DNA from: an uncultured Campylobacter sp.
Lineage (GTDB): Bacteria; Campylobacterota; Campylobacteria; Campylobacterales; Campylobacteraceae
Direction of reading: 5' to 3'
DNA: 64,000 nucleotides
Assembly: GCF_938002845.1 (NCBI RefSeq)
Contig: NZ_CALKZP010000050.1
Coordinates: 98,800 to 162,799 of the forward strand
The notes beneath the pieces were generated by a model. The model did not search any database. It was not told where the DNA came from and was given only the letters and a program-made list of their open reading frames with translations. Positions 18,137 to 27,985 of this stretch are shown in pieces (position 1 is the stretch's first letter; each line of letters opens with the position of its first letter). The position numbers and the translations under genes were made by a program.

Positions 18137-19374
18137 GGCTTTATCAGCCGAAAAAAGGTTATCGCTACACGAGCGATACGATTTTTTTGTGGAATTTTAT
18201 AAGGAGCTCAGGCGTGCGCAAAGCTGACGCAGCATCGCAAAATGGCTCTTGGGCGCTGGGCTGTGGCGCGGAATTTAAAGACGCGACAGATGGAGGCTTT
18301 AATGCGCAGTTTTGCGCTTCGGATTTCGCAGGCGGCGAAGCGGAATTTTGCGCCGAGGATTGCGCTTTTAGCGAAGAAGAGTCGTATGCCGCTAACCAGA
18401 GCATGGAGAACGATCACGATGTTAGCAATACGGGCTGCGCTGAACTTCAGGCGGAATTTAAAAAGGAATTTCAAGAGGCATTTTGGGCGAAATTTCAAAG
18501 CGAGCGCTGCAAAAATTCCGATTTTCAAAACGACGAAGCCCAGTATGCTTTAAAGCCTGATATCGCAAGCGGTGAAAATTTTAAATTTTGTGACGAGCAA
18601 ATCGCGCAGCCTTTAGAATCTAAAAAGACGCACGATAAAGATTTCGCGAGCAAATTTAAAGACGCCAAGGTGCGCGCGGATTTTACTGCGGAGTGCTTGC
18701 GTGACGGCGGCTTTGCAGTTTGCGATGAGCGTAGTTTAAAAAGCGCGCTAAATCCGCGAGCGATATACGGCGACGTGCTGGATGTGGGCGCAGGATGTGG
18801 AATTTTAGGGCTTTTGCTAAAACGCGATTTTAAAAGCATTAATCTAAGCTTGCTAGAAATTCAAGAGCGAAATTTAGAAATCTTAAGGCTAAATTCTTTG
18901 CAAAATGATCTGCCTGCCGAGATTTTGCACGCGGATTTCGCGGAGTTTAAAAGCAAAAAGCGTTTTGACTTTATCGTCTCAAATCCGCCTTTTTATCGAG
19001 AGCGCATTTCGCTTAGCAAAGAGCCTCATATGGCGCTTAGTAAGAGCGCAGCAAGCCTTAGCCTACGGGATTTCGTGCGATCTGCGAATGCTCATCTCAA
19101 GCCTGGCGGTACGCTTATTTTTTGCTATGAGGCGGGCAAGCTAGCTAAAATTTGCGAGCTTTTAGGCGAGTTTAGGCTAAATTTGACGAGGCTTGGTTTT
19201 GTCTATCCTGACATTTCAAGGCCCGCTAAGCTCGCGCTTTTGCAGGCTCGTAAGAACTCGCGCTCGCCCTGTGAGATCACCATTCCGATCTATGCTAGTG
19301 CGCACGGAAGGCGCACCGCACAAGCCCAAGCGATCTACAAAAGCGCGGATTTAACGAGCGTGGATTATGAGTGA
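18133..19374 (+). CDS. TrmN6-like tRNA (adenine-N6) methyltransferase with insertion
   Basis: Class I SAM-dependent methyltransferase. Motif I DVGAGCGILG starts at residue 217 and the catalytic NPPF is at 284-287, with PGGTLIFCYE later; this is the YfiC/TrmN6 pattern, which methylates A37 of tRNA-Val1 in E. coli. The family has about 235-250 residues; this protein has 413. The extra block (about 27-206) lies between the N-terminal YTSDTIFLWNFI segment and motif I and is rich in A-E-F, K-F, C and D. The exact tRNA substrate is unproven. It overlaps both neighbours by a few bases. Confidence 0.85.
   Translation: MRLYQPKKGYRYTSDTIFLWNFIRSSGVRKADAASQNGSWALGCGAEFKDATDGGFNAQFCASDFAGGEAEFCAEDCAFSEEESYAANQSMENDHDVSNTGCAELQAEFKKEFQEAFWAKFQSERCKNSDFQNDEAQYALKPDIASGENFKFCDEQIAQPLESKKTHDKDFASKFKDAKVRADFTAECLRDGGFAVCDERSLKSALNPRAIYGDVLDVGAGCGILGLLLKRDFKSINLSLLEIQERNLEILRLNSLQNDLPAEILHADFAEFKSKKRFDFIVSNPPFYRERISLSKEPHMALSKSAASLSLRDFVRSANAHLKPGGTLIFCYEAGKLAKICELLGEFRLNLTRLGFVYPDISRPAKLALLQARKNSRSPCEITIPIYASAHGRRTAQAQAIYKSADLTSVDYE
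18211..18750 (+). repeat. Low-complexity insertion in the TrmN6-like gene, RAATTY read as [K/E]F
   Basis: About 180 codons with repeated EF and KF pairs (GAA-TTT, AAA-TTT), that is RAATTY in the third possible frame, unlike priA (xN[S/F]) or the second half of queC (xI). Cys and Asp are frequent. Conserved blocks before and after it are intact. Confidence 0.8.
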
Positions 19375-19726
19375 GTTCAGCTTCAGCTTCGATGCAAGCG
19401 CGTGCGAGCGCTGCGGCGGTAAGTGCTGCACGGGAGAGAGCGGCTACATCTGGATAGATGAGAGTGAGATCGCGGCGTTGGCGGTAAAATTTAAAATTTC
19501 GCCTGCAAGGCTTAAAGAAATTTATTTACAAAAAATAGGCGCTAAATTTAGCGTAAAAGAAAAGCCCTTTGAAGGCGGCTTAGCGTGCGTGTTTTTTGAC
19601 GAAACACAGCGCAACTGCGGGATTTACGAGCTGCGCCCGAAGCAGTGCCGCAGCTTTCCGTTTTGGGAATATTTTAAAACGCATACTAAAGAATTGGAGA
19701 AAGAATGTATCGGGGTAAGGTTTTAA
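19367..19726 (+). CDS. YkgJ-family Cys-cluster protein (Zn/Fe-chelating domain)
   Basis: 119 aa. N-terminal CERCGGKCCTGESGYIWIDESEI and the C-terminal CGIYELRPKQCRSFPFWEY form the Cys-x2-Cys-x3-CC and C-x8-C pattern of the CxxCxxCC/YkgJ family, thought to bind zinc or iron. The cellular role is not established. It overlaps the methyltransferase end by eight bases and the start of the TPR gene by 22, so these genes form a coupled run, perhaps simply for compact expression. Confidence 0.88.
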   Translation: MSEFSFSFDASACERCGGKCCTGESGYIWIDESEIAALAVKFKISPARLKEIYLQKIGAKFSVKEKPFEGGLACVFFDETQRNCGIYELRPKQCRSFPFWEYFKTHTKELEKECIGVRF

Positions 19727-21549
19727 GCGGAATTTTAATCGCAGCGATGATTTTAGCGCCGCAGTATCTAAGTGCGGAGAGGGGGGCGAATGCTGCAGCA
19801 GCGAAGCAGTCCGTTACGGATAAAAAGGCGTCTGATAAGAATTCCAGCATTGGCACAAAAAACGGTGCAAAAGATGCAATTAAAAAGAGCTTGATAAATC
19901 GCGGCGTAAGCGCTAAAAGTATAACCAAAGAAAAGCTAAACCACGCGATGCGAGCGCAAGAGGACGCCGAGTTAAATTTTGATTTGCTTACAGCTTTGGA
20001 GCTACTGCATAAAGATCCTGTCGCATCGATGTTTTTATACGAAAAGGCATACAATAAAACGGGCTCGTCCGTTTATCTGTTAGAAGCGCTAAAGACAGCT
20101 TTTGCGATCAAAGATCGTAAAAATACGGCGCGCTATTTAAAGCTCGGCGAAAAGAGCCTAAGCTCAGACTCTGAGTATCTGCGAGTAAAGATCGGCTACT
20201 ACTTAGGCATTAAAGATAATCTAAACGCTAATACCGCTGCTCTTAAGCTAGTCACCGTAGATCCAGTTTCGCGAAGTTATGCGATCTTAGCGGCGACATA
20301 TTATGCGATGGAGAATTTTACTTTAGCCAAAACCTACTTTGAAAAAGCCTATGAGCTAGACAAAACCGACGAAAATCTCATCAGATTATGCGACGTGCTG
20401 CTAAATAAACTCGATGATTCGGACGGAGCGATCCGCATCATCGAGACGCACAGGCGCATCTACGGCTGCGCCCAGGGTATGGCGTGCGAGCTGCTAGCTG
20501 ATGTGTATCGCGCGAATAAGCGCTATTTGGATGTCGCTAAGATCGATGAAGCGCTGTATGAAGCCAAAGGGGATAATAAATTCTTGGACGATATGATAGC
20601 GATTTATTACTACTCAAACGACTTTGATAAAATAATCGAGCTTTTGAAGAAATACGACTACAAGCGCGAGCTTCTAATCGATGCCTACGCGCATAAAAAA
20701 GACTATAAAACCGCGATTAAAATGGCACGCGATGAGTTTATGAAGACCAAAAATTACGACTTTTTGGCGATCGAGGCGATCTACGAATATGAAAGTGCGG
20801 GCAAAAACGTGGACGCCAAGACCCTATCTAGCGTAGTGGCAAAATTTGAAAATATCGCGCCGCAGCTTAAAGACCCCGTGCACCTAAACTACTACGGATA
20901 CATCCTAATAGATCACGATTTGGACGTTCGCAAGGGCATCGAGCTCGTCCGCCGCGCCCTGCAAAAAGACCCCGACTCGCCGTATTATCTGGACTCGCTT
21001 GCCTGGGGATACTACAAGCTTGGCGAGTGCGACAAGGCTAAAAATGAAATGGCTAAGATCAAAGACGCAGAATTTTTTAATTCCCCCGAAGGCAAAGAGC
21101 ATTTAGAGGCGATCGATGCGTGCGCCGCTGGCACAGGCGTAGCGCCGCAGAATTCTATATCGCAAAACCCCACTACGATAAAAGGCTCCGCACCGAAAGA
21201 TCAGGCGCCGCAAAGCCCGGCAATAAAAACTCCTGCGCCTGATTCCATAAAATCTACGGCGCCCGAAAGCTCTGTGTTAGATTCCGCACGTCCGAGCTCC
21301 GCTGCAACGCGTGATTTAACGCCAAAAGACTCCGCTTCGCAAAATTCTGCCGGGTCTGCAAATTCCGCGATTCAAAACCAGACACCAAATTCCGCGGCTT
21401 CTGAAAATTTTGCGACGCCTATAAATTCCGCCGCGCAGAATTCTGCCTCGTCAAGACAAAATTCCGTATCGAGGCAGGATTTTATGCCAGAGCAAAATTC
21501 TACGTCGAAAGAGCCCACCGGCTCTAAAATCCAGACACCAAAGCAGTAG
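19705..21549 (+). CDS. Exported TPR-repeat protein with low-complexity tail
   Basis: 614 aa. Signal peptide about residues 1-24 ([19 protein letters not shown]). Residues about 90-470 hold helical tetratricopeptide-type repeats, such as [23 protein letters not shown] and [22 protein letters not shown]. The last 140 residues are a Ser/Ala/Pro/Gln/Asn-rich tail. It is probably periplasmic or outer-membrane-associated scaffolding. ATG preceded by GGAGAAAGA inside the previous gene. trpC begins two bases after its stop. Confidence 0.85.
   Translation: MYRGKVLSGILIAAMILAPQYLSAERGANAAAAKQSVTDKKASDKNSSIGTKNGAKDAIKKSLINRGVSAKSITKEKLNHAMRAQEDAELNFDLLTALELLHKDPVASMFLYEKAYNKTGSSVYLLEALKTAFAIKDRKNTARYLKLGEKSLSSDSEYLRVKIGYYLGIKDNLNANTAALKLVTVDPVSRSYAILAATYYAMENFTLAKTYFEKAYELDKTDENLIRLCDVLLNKLDDSDGAIRIIETHRRIYGCAQGMACELLADVYRANKRYLDVAKIDEALYEAKGDNKFLDDMIAIYYYSNDFDKIIELLKKYDYKRELLIDAYAHKKDYKTAIKMARDEFMKTKNYDFLAIEAIYEYESAGKNVDAKTLSSVVAKFENIAPQLKDPVHLNYYGYILIDHDLDVRKGIELVRRALQKDPDSPYYLDSLAWGYYKLGECDKAKNEMAKIKDAEFFNSPEGKEHLEAIDACAAGTGVAPQNSISQNPTTIKGSAPKDQAPQSPAIKTPAPDSIKSTAPESSVLDSARPSSAATRDLTPKDSASQNSAGSANSAIQNQTPNSAASENFATPINSAAQNSASSRQNSVSRQDFMPEQNSTSKEPTGSKIQTPKQ
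21130..21548 (+). repeat. Low-complexity C-terminal tail of the TPR gene
   Basis: Units such as QNS, ANS, ENF and DS are encoded with repeated AAATTC and AAATTT words, the same composition as the insertions in priA and trmA. Here it sits at the C terminus after the folded repeats, so nothing conserved is interrupted. Confidence 0.75.
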
Positions 21550-21551
21550 CG

Positions 21552-22346
21552 ATGATTTTGAATGAAATTTTAAAACGCACTCGCGAGGATCTCGCGCTTC
21601 GCAAAGAAAAGCTGCCCGAGGATCTGCTCGGCCGCTCGCTAAGCGCCAATCCCTACGAGCCGCGTGACGTTATAAAGGCACTTAGAAGCGATGAGAAGGA
21701 CCCGCTTCGCATCATCGCCGAGATCAAAAAGGCAAGTCCGAGCAAGGGGATTATCCGCGAGGATTTTGAGCCGCTAAGCCTTGCCGTGGAGTACGAAAAT
21801 GCAGGTGCGAGCGCCTTTTCGGTGCTAACCGAGCCGCATTATTTCAGAGGCGATTTGGAGTTTATCCCGCAGATCCGCCGCTACACTCGCACGCCCATTT
21901 TGCGCAAGGATTTCATCGTCGATCGCTATCAGATTCTCGAGGCGCTGGTTTACGGCGCGGATTTTATCCTGCTGATCGCCAAAGCTCTGGAAGGCAAACA
22001 GCTAAGAGAGCTGCTCGAGTTTGCCCGCAGGCTGGGGCTTGAGGCGCTGTGCGAGATCCACGATAAGAATGATCTGAAAAAGGCGGTCTTTGCAGGCGCC
22101 GATATTATCGGCATCAACCATCGAAATTTAGAGACTTTCGAGGTCGATACGAGCTTGAGTGAGCGACTAATCCCGCTGATTCCAAACGGCAAGATCATCG
22201 TCGCCGAAAGCGGTCTGCACTCGCACGAACAGCTTTTAAGTTTGCACGAGGCGGGCGTCGATGCGTTTTTGATCGGCGAGCATTTTATGCGCCAAAATGA
22301 CGTCGGCGCGGCACTGCGTGAGATAAAGCTCGGCGCGGGCGGCTAA
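21552..22346 (+). CDS. trpC: Indole-3-glycerol-phosphate synthase TrpC
   Basis: 264 aa (beta/alpha)8 barrel that closes the indole ring in tryptophan synthesis. Conserved [16 protein letters not shown] (catalytic Lys and phosphate site), [38 protein letters not shown] and AESGLHS are all present. Full length, no insertion. No other trp gene is adjacent; the gene sits directly behind the TPR gene, so the trp genes are dispersed here. ATG start two bases after the preceding stop. Confidence 0.96.
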   Translation: MILNEILKRTREDLALRKEKLPEDLLGRSLSANPYEPRDVIKALRSDEKDPLRIIAEIKKASPSKGIIREDFEPLSLAVEYENAGASAFSVLTEPHYFRGDLEFIPQIRRYTRTPILRKDFIVDRYQILEALVYGADFILLIAKALEGKQLRELLEFARRLGLEALCEIHDKNDLKKAVFAGADIIGINHRNLETFEVDTSLSERLIPLIPNGKIIVAESGLHSHEQLLSLHEAGVDAFLIGEHFMRQNDVGAALREIKLGAGG

Positions 22347-23329
22347 ATTTAAACCCGTTTGTTTGATCGCGCAAGCTTAAACCCGAAGCGAGTGGTTAAA
22401 TTTAGCGAATGGAGCGAAATTTTAAGGCAGTAAATTTTAAAATTCGTAGAATTCGACGGACTTTAAAATTTAACGGCTCTTTAAATTTAGCGCCGCGGCG
22501 CGATCTAATATTGCATGCCGCGCTTTGGTGTTGCGCGCCGTACGAGCATCCACGTTGCGCTTTAGCATCGTGAGTTTGTTATTGCGCGCCGTGCGAGCGG
22601 TTGCGGAGCGAGGTTTAAATTTGCGCTTTGCATAGCTTCGCGCAGGCGGGTTTGCGCTTGCGGAATTTGACTGCTTAGGATTGCGCGTTTGCCGTAATGC
22701 CTTGTATGTCTAGCGCGCGCTCTCAAGCTCAGTATTGGCGATTGTACGGCGCCGTAAATTTAATCATAGCTCGCGATCAAGCCTCCCAGAGGAGCTTGCG
22801 CGTGCGATAACTGCGCAAAGCGAGCTACCACAAAAGCGGACGTCGTAGGGGCTTAGCAGGGCTGCGATACGCCGCGATTGAACTTCGGCTGTATTACGAC
22901 TGCGCCGTGCCCGCGGCGCGTTAAATTTTATCGCGTGTCGCGACGGTGATTGCGGCGCAGGTTTGGCATCGCGTACCGCGTCTGTGAGTGCGTCAAAGTT
23001 TTATTATAATGCGCCGCGCAAACGGCTACGGTGCGGACTTTTAGACGCTATGTTTGCCGCACGATAAGTGTTTGCCAAATGCGCACCAACGCCCGCCGTG
23101 CGCTTTGATCTGCGAAGCGTATGGCGCACCGAAGCGCCTTGCGCAGCACGAGATTTGTAAAGAGCGCGTACTGCCGCGCGCATAGCTCCGCATCGTGCGA
23201 GCAAGCGCGGGCCGCGTAAATTTAAAATTTTATGAAATTTAGAAGTTTTAAATTCCAAATTTCATAGAATTTTGCGAAACGCAAATTTTAAAATTCCATA
23301 GAATTTTGGAATTTCGGAAAGGAAAAGAG
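22347..23329. other. Long spacer without supported gene
   Basis: About 980 bases with no convincing gene in six frames. It mixes RAATTY words at both ends with GC-rich low-complexity sequence. A 17-base near-repeat, TTGCGCGCCGTRCGAGC, occurs at 22531-22547 and 22582-22598. Runs of AAATTTTAAAATT and AAATTCCA-type words occur at 23218-23312, close to the next gene. Confidence 0.6.
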
Positions 23330-23818
23330 ATGGATTATCTTTGCGCCCCTTGGCGAAGCGAGTATTTTACCGAAAAAAGAAGCGGCTGTCCCTTCTGCGA
23401 CGCGGCGGCGGATGCGGCGTTCGACGATCGTAACGGCGTGCTTTTTCGCGCGCAGCACTGCTTCGGGGTGATGAACCTCTACCCCTACAGCCCGGGCGCG
23501 TTTATGGTCATACCCTACGAGCACGTCGATAATATCGAGTGCCTTAGCGACGATGCGTGGGCGGAGATGAGCCGCTACGTGCGCGCCGGAGTGGGGATTT
23601 TAAAACGCACTCTGGGCGCAAACGGCGTAAATATCGGTATGAACCTCGGTGCCGCCGCGGGTGCGGGCATAGCCGAGCACGTGCACTATCATCTCGTACC
23701 GCGGTGGCAGCGCGATACGAATTTCATCACGACGATCGCAAACGTCCGCGTAAACGGCGTTTCGTTCGCCCCGCTTTTTGAGAAGCTAAAAGCTGCTTAC
23801 GCGGAGATTAGAATTTAA
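23330..23818 (+). CDS. HIT-family nucleotide hydrolase/transferase
   Basis: 162 aa from the ATG at 23330, chosen over an in-frame ATG at 23306 because GGAAAGGAAAAGAG is ideally placed before it and the protein then starts MDYLCAPWR like relatives. Zinc Cys pair C-P-F-C at 20-23; the HIT triad HVHYHLVPRW near residue 130; NLYPYSPGAFMVIPYEH upstream. The family hydrolyses or transfers nucleotidyl groups, for example Ap4A or adenylyl compounds; the substrate cannot be read from sequence. Confidence 0.92.
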   Translation: MDYLCAPWRSEYFTEKRSGCPFCDAAADAAFDDRNGVLFRAQHCFGVMNLYPYSPGAFMVIPYEHVDNIECLSDDAWAEMSRYVRAGVGILKRTLGANGVNIGMNLGAAAGAGIAEHVHYHLVPRWQRDTNFITTIANVRVNGVSFAPLFEKLKAAYAEIRI

Positions 23819-23833
23819 ATTCGGAAGATCGAG

Positions 23834-24670
23834 ATGGTATCGGCATGGGTTAAAAAGAACGATAAATGGGGTTTTATCGATAAAACGGGAAAGGAAATAG
23901 CTTCTTGCATCTATGATGACGTTTCGTATTTTAGCGAAGGCCTAGCACGCGTTAGAAAGAACGATAAATTCGGCTTCGTCGATAAAACGGGCAAAGAAGT
24001 TATTCTCTGCATATATGATCGGGCCGAGGAGTTTTGCGAGGGCTTAGCGTGGGTTAATAAGAACGATAAATTCGGCTTTATCGATAAAACGGGTAAAGAG
24101 GTGATTTCTTGTATATATGATGATGCTTATAATTTTGAGGAAGGACTGGCGGAAGTTCAAAAAAGCGGCTATTGGGGCTTTATCGATAAAACCGGCAAAG
24201 AGATCGTTCCTTGTATATATGATGATGTTGGCGTTTTTCGCGAAGGCTTGGCGGACGTTAAAAAGAACGATTATTGGGGATATATCGATGAAACGGGAAA
24301 AGAAGTTATTCCTTGCATATATGATCGGACCGGGAGTTTTTGCGAAGGCTTAGCAAAGATTGAAAAGGACGGCAAATGGGGCTTTATCGATAAAACGGGC
24401 ACAGAGGTAGTGTCTTGTATATACGAGCTTGTTTGGGATTTCGACAATACCTTGTGCGGATATTATGACGAAATCAAATATTACGAAGGATATGTTAAAG
24501 TCAAAAAAGACGGCAAATGGGGCCTGCTGGACGATGAGGATAATGAAATTTTAAAGCCGGTGTTTTATGACGAAGTAGAATTTGTGAAAGTTTTAAGCGA
24601 CGACTACGTCAAAATCATACTAGACGGTCGCGAAATAATCGTTGATAAAAACGGCAAAATAATATCTTAA
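23834..24670 (+). CDS. WG-repeat protein
   Basis: 278 aa built almost entirely of about eight WG repeats of 23-25 residues: [W/F]GFIDKTGKEV..CIYDD..F.EGLA.VKK. The first six are close to identical, the last two diverge. No signal peptide is visible, so it appears cytoplasmic. The repeat forms beta blades in other proteins and is often linked to protein-protein contacts; the role here is unknown. The near-identical units suggest recent tandem growth. It starts 15 bases after the HIT gene. Confidence 0.88.
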   Translation: MVSAWVKKNDKWGFIDKTGKEIASCIYDDVSYFSEGLARVRKNDKFGFVDKTGKEVILCIYDRAEEFCEGLAWVNKNDKFGFIDKTGKEVISCIYDDAYNFEEGLAEVQKSGYWGFIDKTGKEIVPCIYDDVGVFREGLADVKKNDYWGYIDETGKEVIPCIYDRTGSFCEGLAKIEKDGKWGFIDKTGTEVVSCIYELVWDFDNTLCGYYDEIKYYEGYVKVKKDGKWGLLDDEDNEILKPVFYDEVEFVKVLSDDYVKIILDGREIIVDKNGKIIS

Positions 24671-24682
24671 ATTTAAGGAGAG

Positions 24683-25687
24683 ATGATGGTTAGCGTAGAG
24701 CAAGCGATCGAGGATCTGAAAAACGGCAAAATGCTCGTTATGGTCGATGACGTCGATCGCGAGAATGAGGGCGATTTGGTGTTTGCGAGCACCTTTAGCA
24801 GCGCGGAAAAGGTAAATTTTGCGATCACGCATGCTCGCGGAGTGTTGTGCGTGGCGCTTAGCCCACAGATTGCGCAGCAGCTAGATCTGAATTTGATGGT
24901 CGATAAAAACACCTCCAGCCACGAGACCGCTTTTACCGTCACGATCGACGCGAAGGGCGCCAAGACGGGCGTAAGCGCGTATGAGCGCAATATGACGATC
25001 GAGCTGATGTCGCGCGTAGGCGCTCGCGCGGATGATTTCGTCCGCCCTGGGCATATCTTCCCGCTCATCGCCAAAAGCGGCGGCGTGCTCGCCCGCACGG
25101 GGCACACCGAGGGCTCTACGGATCTATGCCGCTTGGCTGGGCTTTCGCAAAGCGCCGTGATCTGCGAGATCGTCAAAGACGACGGCGATATGGCGCGCAG
25201 GGACGATCTGGAAAAATTCTGCGCGCAGCACGACATCAATATGATCTCGGTCGCGCAGATCGTGCAGTACCGCCTAAAACACGAAACTCTCGTTAAATTT
25301 AGCGAGCCAAAAAGCGCTTTGCTGTGCGGCGAGGCGGCGAAATTTTACGACGTGAGCGATCACGAGAGCAACGAGCACCGCGCCTATATTTTCGGCGAGC
25401 TGGGAAAGAGCGCACAGACAAACGTAAAATTTCATAAAATTTCAAGCGATCTGGAGTTTTTAAGCGATGCGAAATTTAACGATTTCATGCGCGATCTGGA
25501 TGTTTTGCGCAAAGAAGGCGGCGTGCTTTTGATGCTAAAATCCGCGCAAAATCGCGCCGATTTTAAGAGCTTCGGCATCGGAGCGCAAATTTTAGCGCAT
25601 CTGGGCGTTAGAAAAATCAAAATTTTAAGCAAGAGCGAGCCGAAAGACTACGCGGGGCTTAGCGGATTCGGGATCGACATAGTTTGA
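24683..25687 (+). CDS. ribB: 3,4-dihydroxy-2-butanone-4-phosphate synthase with RibA-like C-terminal domain
   Basis: N-terminal about 205 residues are DHBP synthase: DDVDRENEGDL (22-32), SRVGARADDFVRPGHIFPL, HTEGSTDLCRLAGL and CEIVKDDGDMARRDDL. It makes the four-carbon unit of riboflavin from ribulose 5-phosphate. The C-terminal about 130 residues match the place of GTP cyclohydrolase II but lack its zinc cysteines (no GSxxCDCxxQL), as in other Campylobacterota, so this half is probably not a cyclohydrolase. Two ATG lie in tandem (24683, 24686); the second has better spacing to AAGGAGAG. Confidence 0.92.
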   Translation: MMVSVEQAIEDLKNGKMLVMVDDVDRENEGDLVFASTFSSAEKVNFAITHARGVLCVALSPQIAQQLDLNLMVDKNTSSHETAFTVTIDAKGAKTGVSAYERNMTIELMSRVGARADDFVRPGHIFPLIAKSGGVLARTGHTEGSTDLCRLAGLSQSAVICEIVKDDGDMARRDDLEKFCAQHDINMISVAQIVQYRLKHETLVKFSEPKSALLCGEAAKFYDVSDHESNEHRAYIFGELGKSAQTNVKFHKISSDLEFLSDAKFNDFMRDLDVLRKEGGVLLMLKSAQNRADFKSFGIGAQILAHLGVRKIKILSKSEPKDYAGLSGFGIDIV

Positions 25688-26841
25688 TAGCCCACATCGA
25701 TTTGGACAGCTTCTTCGTCTCGGTTGCGAGGCTCGCCGATCCCGCGCTTGCGGGCAAAAAGATCGCGGTCGTCGGAGGCGGCGACGAGGAGATTTTCGGC
25801 GGAAAGAGCGAGCTTGGCAGCGTGATTTTAAGCGCGAGCTATGAGGCCAGAGCGGACGGCGTGCACTCGGCTCAGCCCGTTAAAATCGCGCTCGGACTCT
25901 GCCCGCAGCTGATTTTAGTGCGCTCGCAGCACGGCGAATACCGAAAAATTTCACGCGAAATTTATGAGTTTTTACTAAGCTTTACGCCCGAGATCGAAAA
26001 ATTTAGCATCGACGAGTTTTTTCTAAATTTACGCGGCACGGCTTACGACGCGGACGCGCTGAGCTTTGCTGCGTTTTTGCAAAGCGAGATTATGCGCCGC
26101 TTTAGCCTTCCGTGCAGCGTAGGTCTTAGCGAAGCAAAACTGATCGCAAAGCTCGCCACGAGCCTTGCTAAGCCCTTCGGCGTGCGGCAAATTTTAAAAT
26201 CGCAAATCGCGCGCGAGCTATCCGCCGTACCGGTAGCGAAATTTTTTGGCATCGGCAAAGCGGCGCAAGAAACGCTCGGTAAATATGGTATCGTAAGTTT
26301 CGGCGACGCGCTAGGGCACAGAGAAATTTTTGAAAAGATGGGCGCAAACGGCAGGAAAATTTTCGCAGCCCTTAGCGGCGAGGATGAGGGCGAGGTCGTC
26401 TCAAAGCGCGAGCGCAAGAGTATCGGCTTTGGGCGCAGCTTCGCGCCGTGCGCCGATCGGAACGAGCTGCGGCGCAAAATTTTAATTTTGGCGCGCCATT
26501 TGGCGGGCGAAGTGCTCGCAAGGGGGCTAAAACCTGCGACGTATGATCTAAAGATCCGCTACAAATCGCGCGAGGAGTTTTCGCACCAGATCAGCCAGGA
26601 TAGGGCGTTTAGTTTAAATTTGCTAAGCGAGACCGCGCTTGAGCTGTTTAAGCTCTGCGACGTGAAAAAAGGCGCGCAGATAATCCACGTAGCGCTAAAT
26701 CTTTCAAATTTCGGCGGCAAATCGGGCGGCTCGCTACTTTTTGGCGAGATCGATAAAAAGCAGCAGAGCTTAGATCGATCTTTAAGCAGGATTTGGGAAA
26801 AATTCGGCATCGAAAAGCTAAAAAAAGCGAGCGAAATTTGA
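25684..26841 (+). CDS. dinB: Y-family DNA polymerase (Pol IV/DinB type)
   Basis: 385 aa translesion polymerase. Catalytic Asp6 in MIAHIDLDSFFVSV and Asp110-Glu111 in SIDEFF; the thumb helix-hairpin segment PVAKFFGIGKAAQETLGKYGI; a little-finger domain from about 245. The TTG start overlaps the ribB stop (TTGA), as coupled translation would need. Near the C terminus LLFGEID is a possible clamp-contact segment, but a classic QLxLF is not seen. No SOS-box could be recognised; Campylobacter lacks LexA as far as is known. Confidence 0.93.
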   Translation: MIAHIDLDSFFVSVARLADPALAGKKIAVVGGGDEEIFGGKSELGSVILSASYEARADGVHSAQPVKIALGLCPQLILVRSQHGEYRKISREIYEFLLSFTPEIEKFSIDEFFLNLRGTAYDADALSFAAFLQSEIMRRFSLPCSVGLSEAKLIAKLATSLAKPFGVRQILKSQIARELSAVPVAKFFGIGKAAQETLGKYGIVSFGDALGHREIFEKMGANGRKIFAALSGEDEGEVVSKRERKSIGFGRSFAPCADRNELRRKILILARHLAGEVLARGLKPATYDLKIRYKSREEFSHQISQDRAFSLNLLSETALELFKLCDVKKGAQIIHVALNLSNFGGKSGGSLLFGEIDKKQQSLDRSLSRIWEKFGIEKLKKASEI

Positions 26842-26860
26842 TTAAATTTAAAGGAAAAAG

Positions 26861-27400
26861 ATGAAATTAGGCGAGCTATACTCGGTGATCTGCATAATCT
26901 TCGCGACGAATTTCAGGGGCGTGATAGATGAGCAGAAGTTGCGCAGCTTGGGTAAAAACTGGATCATCGTAAACAAAAATATCGAGAACAAAAACGGCCA
27001 CGAGCTTTGGCAAAAGGTGCAGGGCGAGGACTACGCGGCGCTAGGGCGCGATTTTGAGGCGCTAAAAGGGGCGTTTGAGATGGATTTTTTCAAGCTCATA
27101 AGCGAAAGCGAAGTGGAACTGTTTTATGAAAAATGCCGCTTCAAAAAGCCTTTTACGGAGCTTAAAAGCGCTCACGCGGCCAATATGCTAGCACTTCTTG
27201 CCATGATCTTTAAGCAAAACACGGACGCGAAATCGCATAAAATTTTGACGCTATATCTGGCGCAATTTATCATTCCTAGCTTTTCCGCGCTTGCTACGTA
27301 CGTGCAGATAAACGCTAAAAGCAGCTACTACAAGGCGCTCGGGTGGTTTTTGGCGGATTTTTGCCGCGTGGTGAAAGAGACGCTGGGACTTAGAATTTAG
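26861..27400 (+). CDS. Unknown cytoplasmic helical protein
   Basis: 179 aa, not recognised. ATG behind AAAGGAAAAAG, 19 bases after the polymerase gene, so likely cotranscribed. It is rich in amphipathic helices, no signal peptide; a hydrophobic stretch IIPSFSALATYVQI near residues 136-150 seems to be a core helix rather than a membrane segment. The all-helix pattern ending in FLADFCRVVKETLG resembles small chaperone-type proteins in general shape only. Confidence 0.7.
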   Translation: MKLGELYSVICIIFATNFRGVIDEQKLRSLGKNWIIVNKNIENKNGHELWQKVQGEDYAALGRDFEALKGAFEMDFFKLISESEVELFYEKCRFKKPFTELKSAHAANMLALLAMIFKQNTDAKSHKILTLYLAQFIIPSFSALATYVQINAKSSYYKALGWFLADFCRVVKETLGLRI

Positions 27401-27985
27401 AATTTAGAACGCGCGCTCGGTATTTTTGCGCGCTCAGTGCAGAAAAGCGCTATGTAGAGATAAGTCTGGAGCTTGCTTTCGGGGTTTCTTGCGCTGTAGC
27501 CGGTACAGCTCCTGCGGGTGCGACAAGCTGCTAAGCGAGGCAGGTGAATTTTATCTGCACGGATGTAAAGTGTCTGCCTTGCTGTTTTGTGCGTCGGCGT
27601 TTGTCGTATAGCGCGTCATTTTTGAATTCTGCGCGGCATTCGGCGCTTTGGTCGCGTTATGCGCATCATCCAGCCTTTGCCGTGTGCTGTCGGTATCGAT
27701 ACCGTGCGCGTCGCGTCTCCGCCGCGACGTTGCGTGCTTGGGTAATCCGTGCGTTGCTTTGTATGCCGCACAAGGCGCCGTCGTTTGAAATTTTACGTGA
27801 GACGCCCTGTATATCGTTCGATGTCGTCGCTCGGCACAGCGCGTCTTTCGTGCTTTGCGTGTGCGACCTGGCACAGAAGCATGGCCTCTGCACTTGCACC
27901 TGCGCGCTCTGCGTCTTTTGCCGAGCGCGCTACGCAGCGTCCGATGCGCGCCGTTAAATTTTAAAATTTAAAACAAAGGAAAAAT
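27401..27985. other. Spacer of GC-rich low-complexity sequence
   Basis: 585 bases without a supported gene. Overlapping short open frames on both strands lack ribosome sites and give Arg/Cys/His-rich peptides of no recognisable family. It ends with AAATTTTAAAATTTAAAAC just before AAAGGAAAAA and the lgt start. Confidence 0.6.

Noticed and set aside
27544..27957. 137-codon ORF in the spacer before lgt
   Set aside because: Cys/Arg/His-rich peptide with no family, no ribosome site, and equal-length open frames on the opposite strand.
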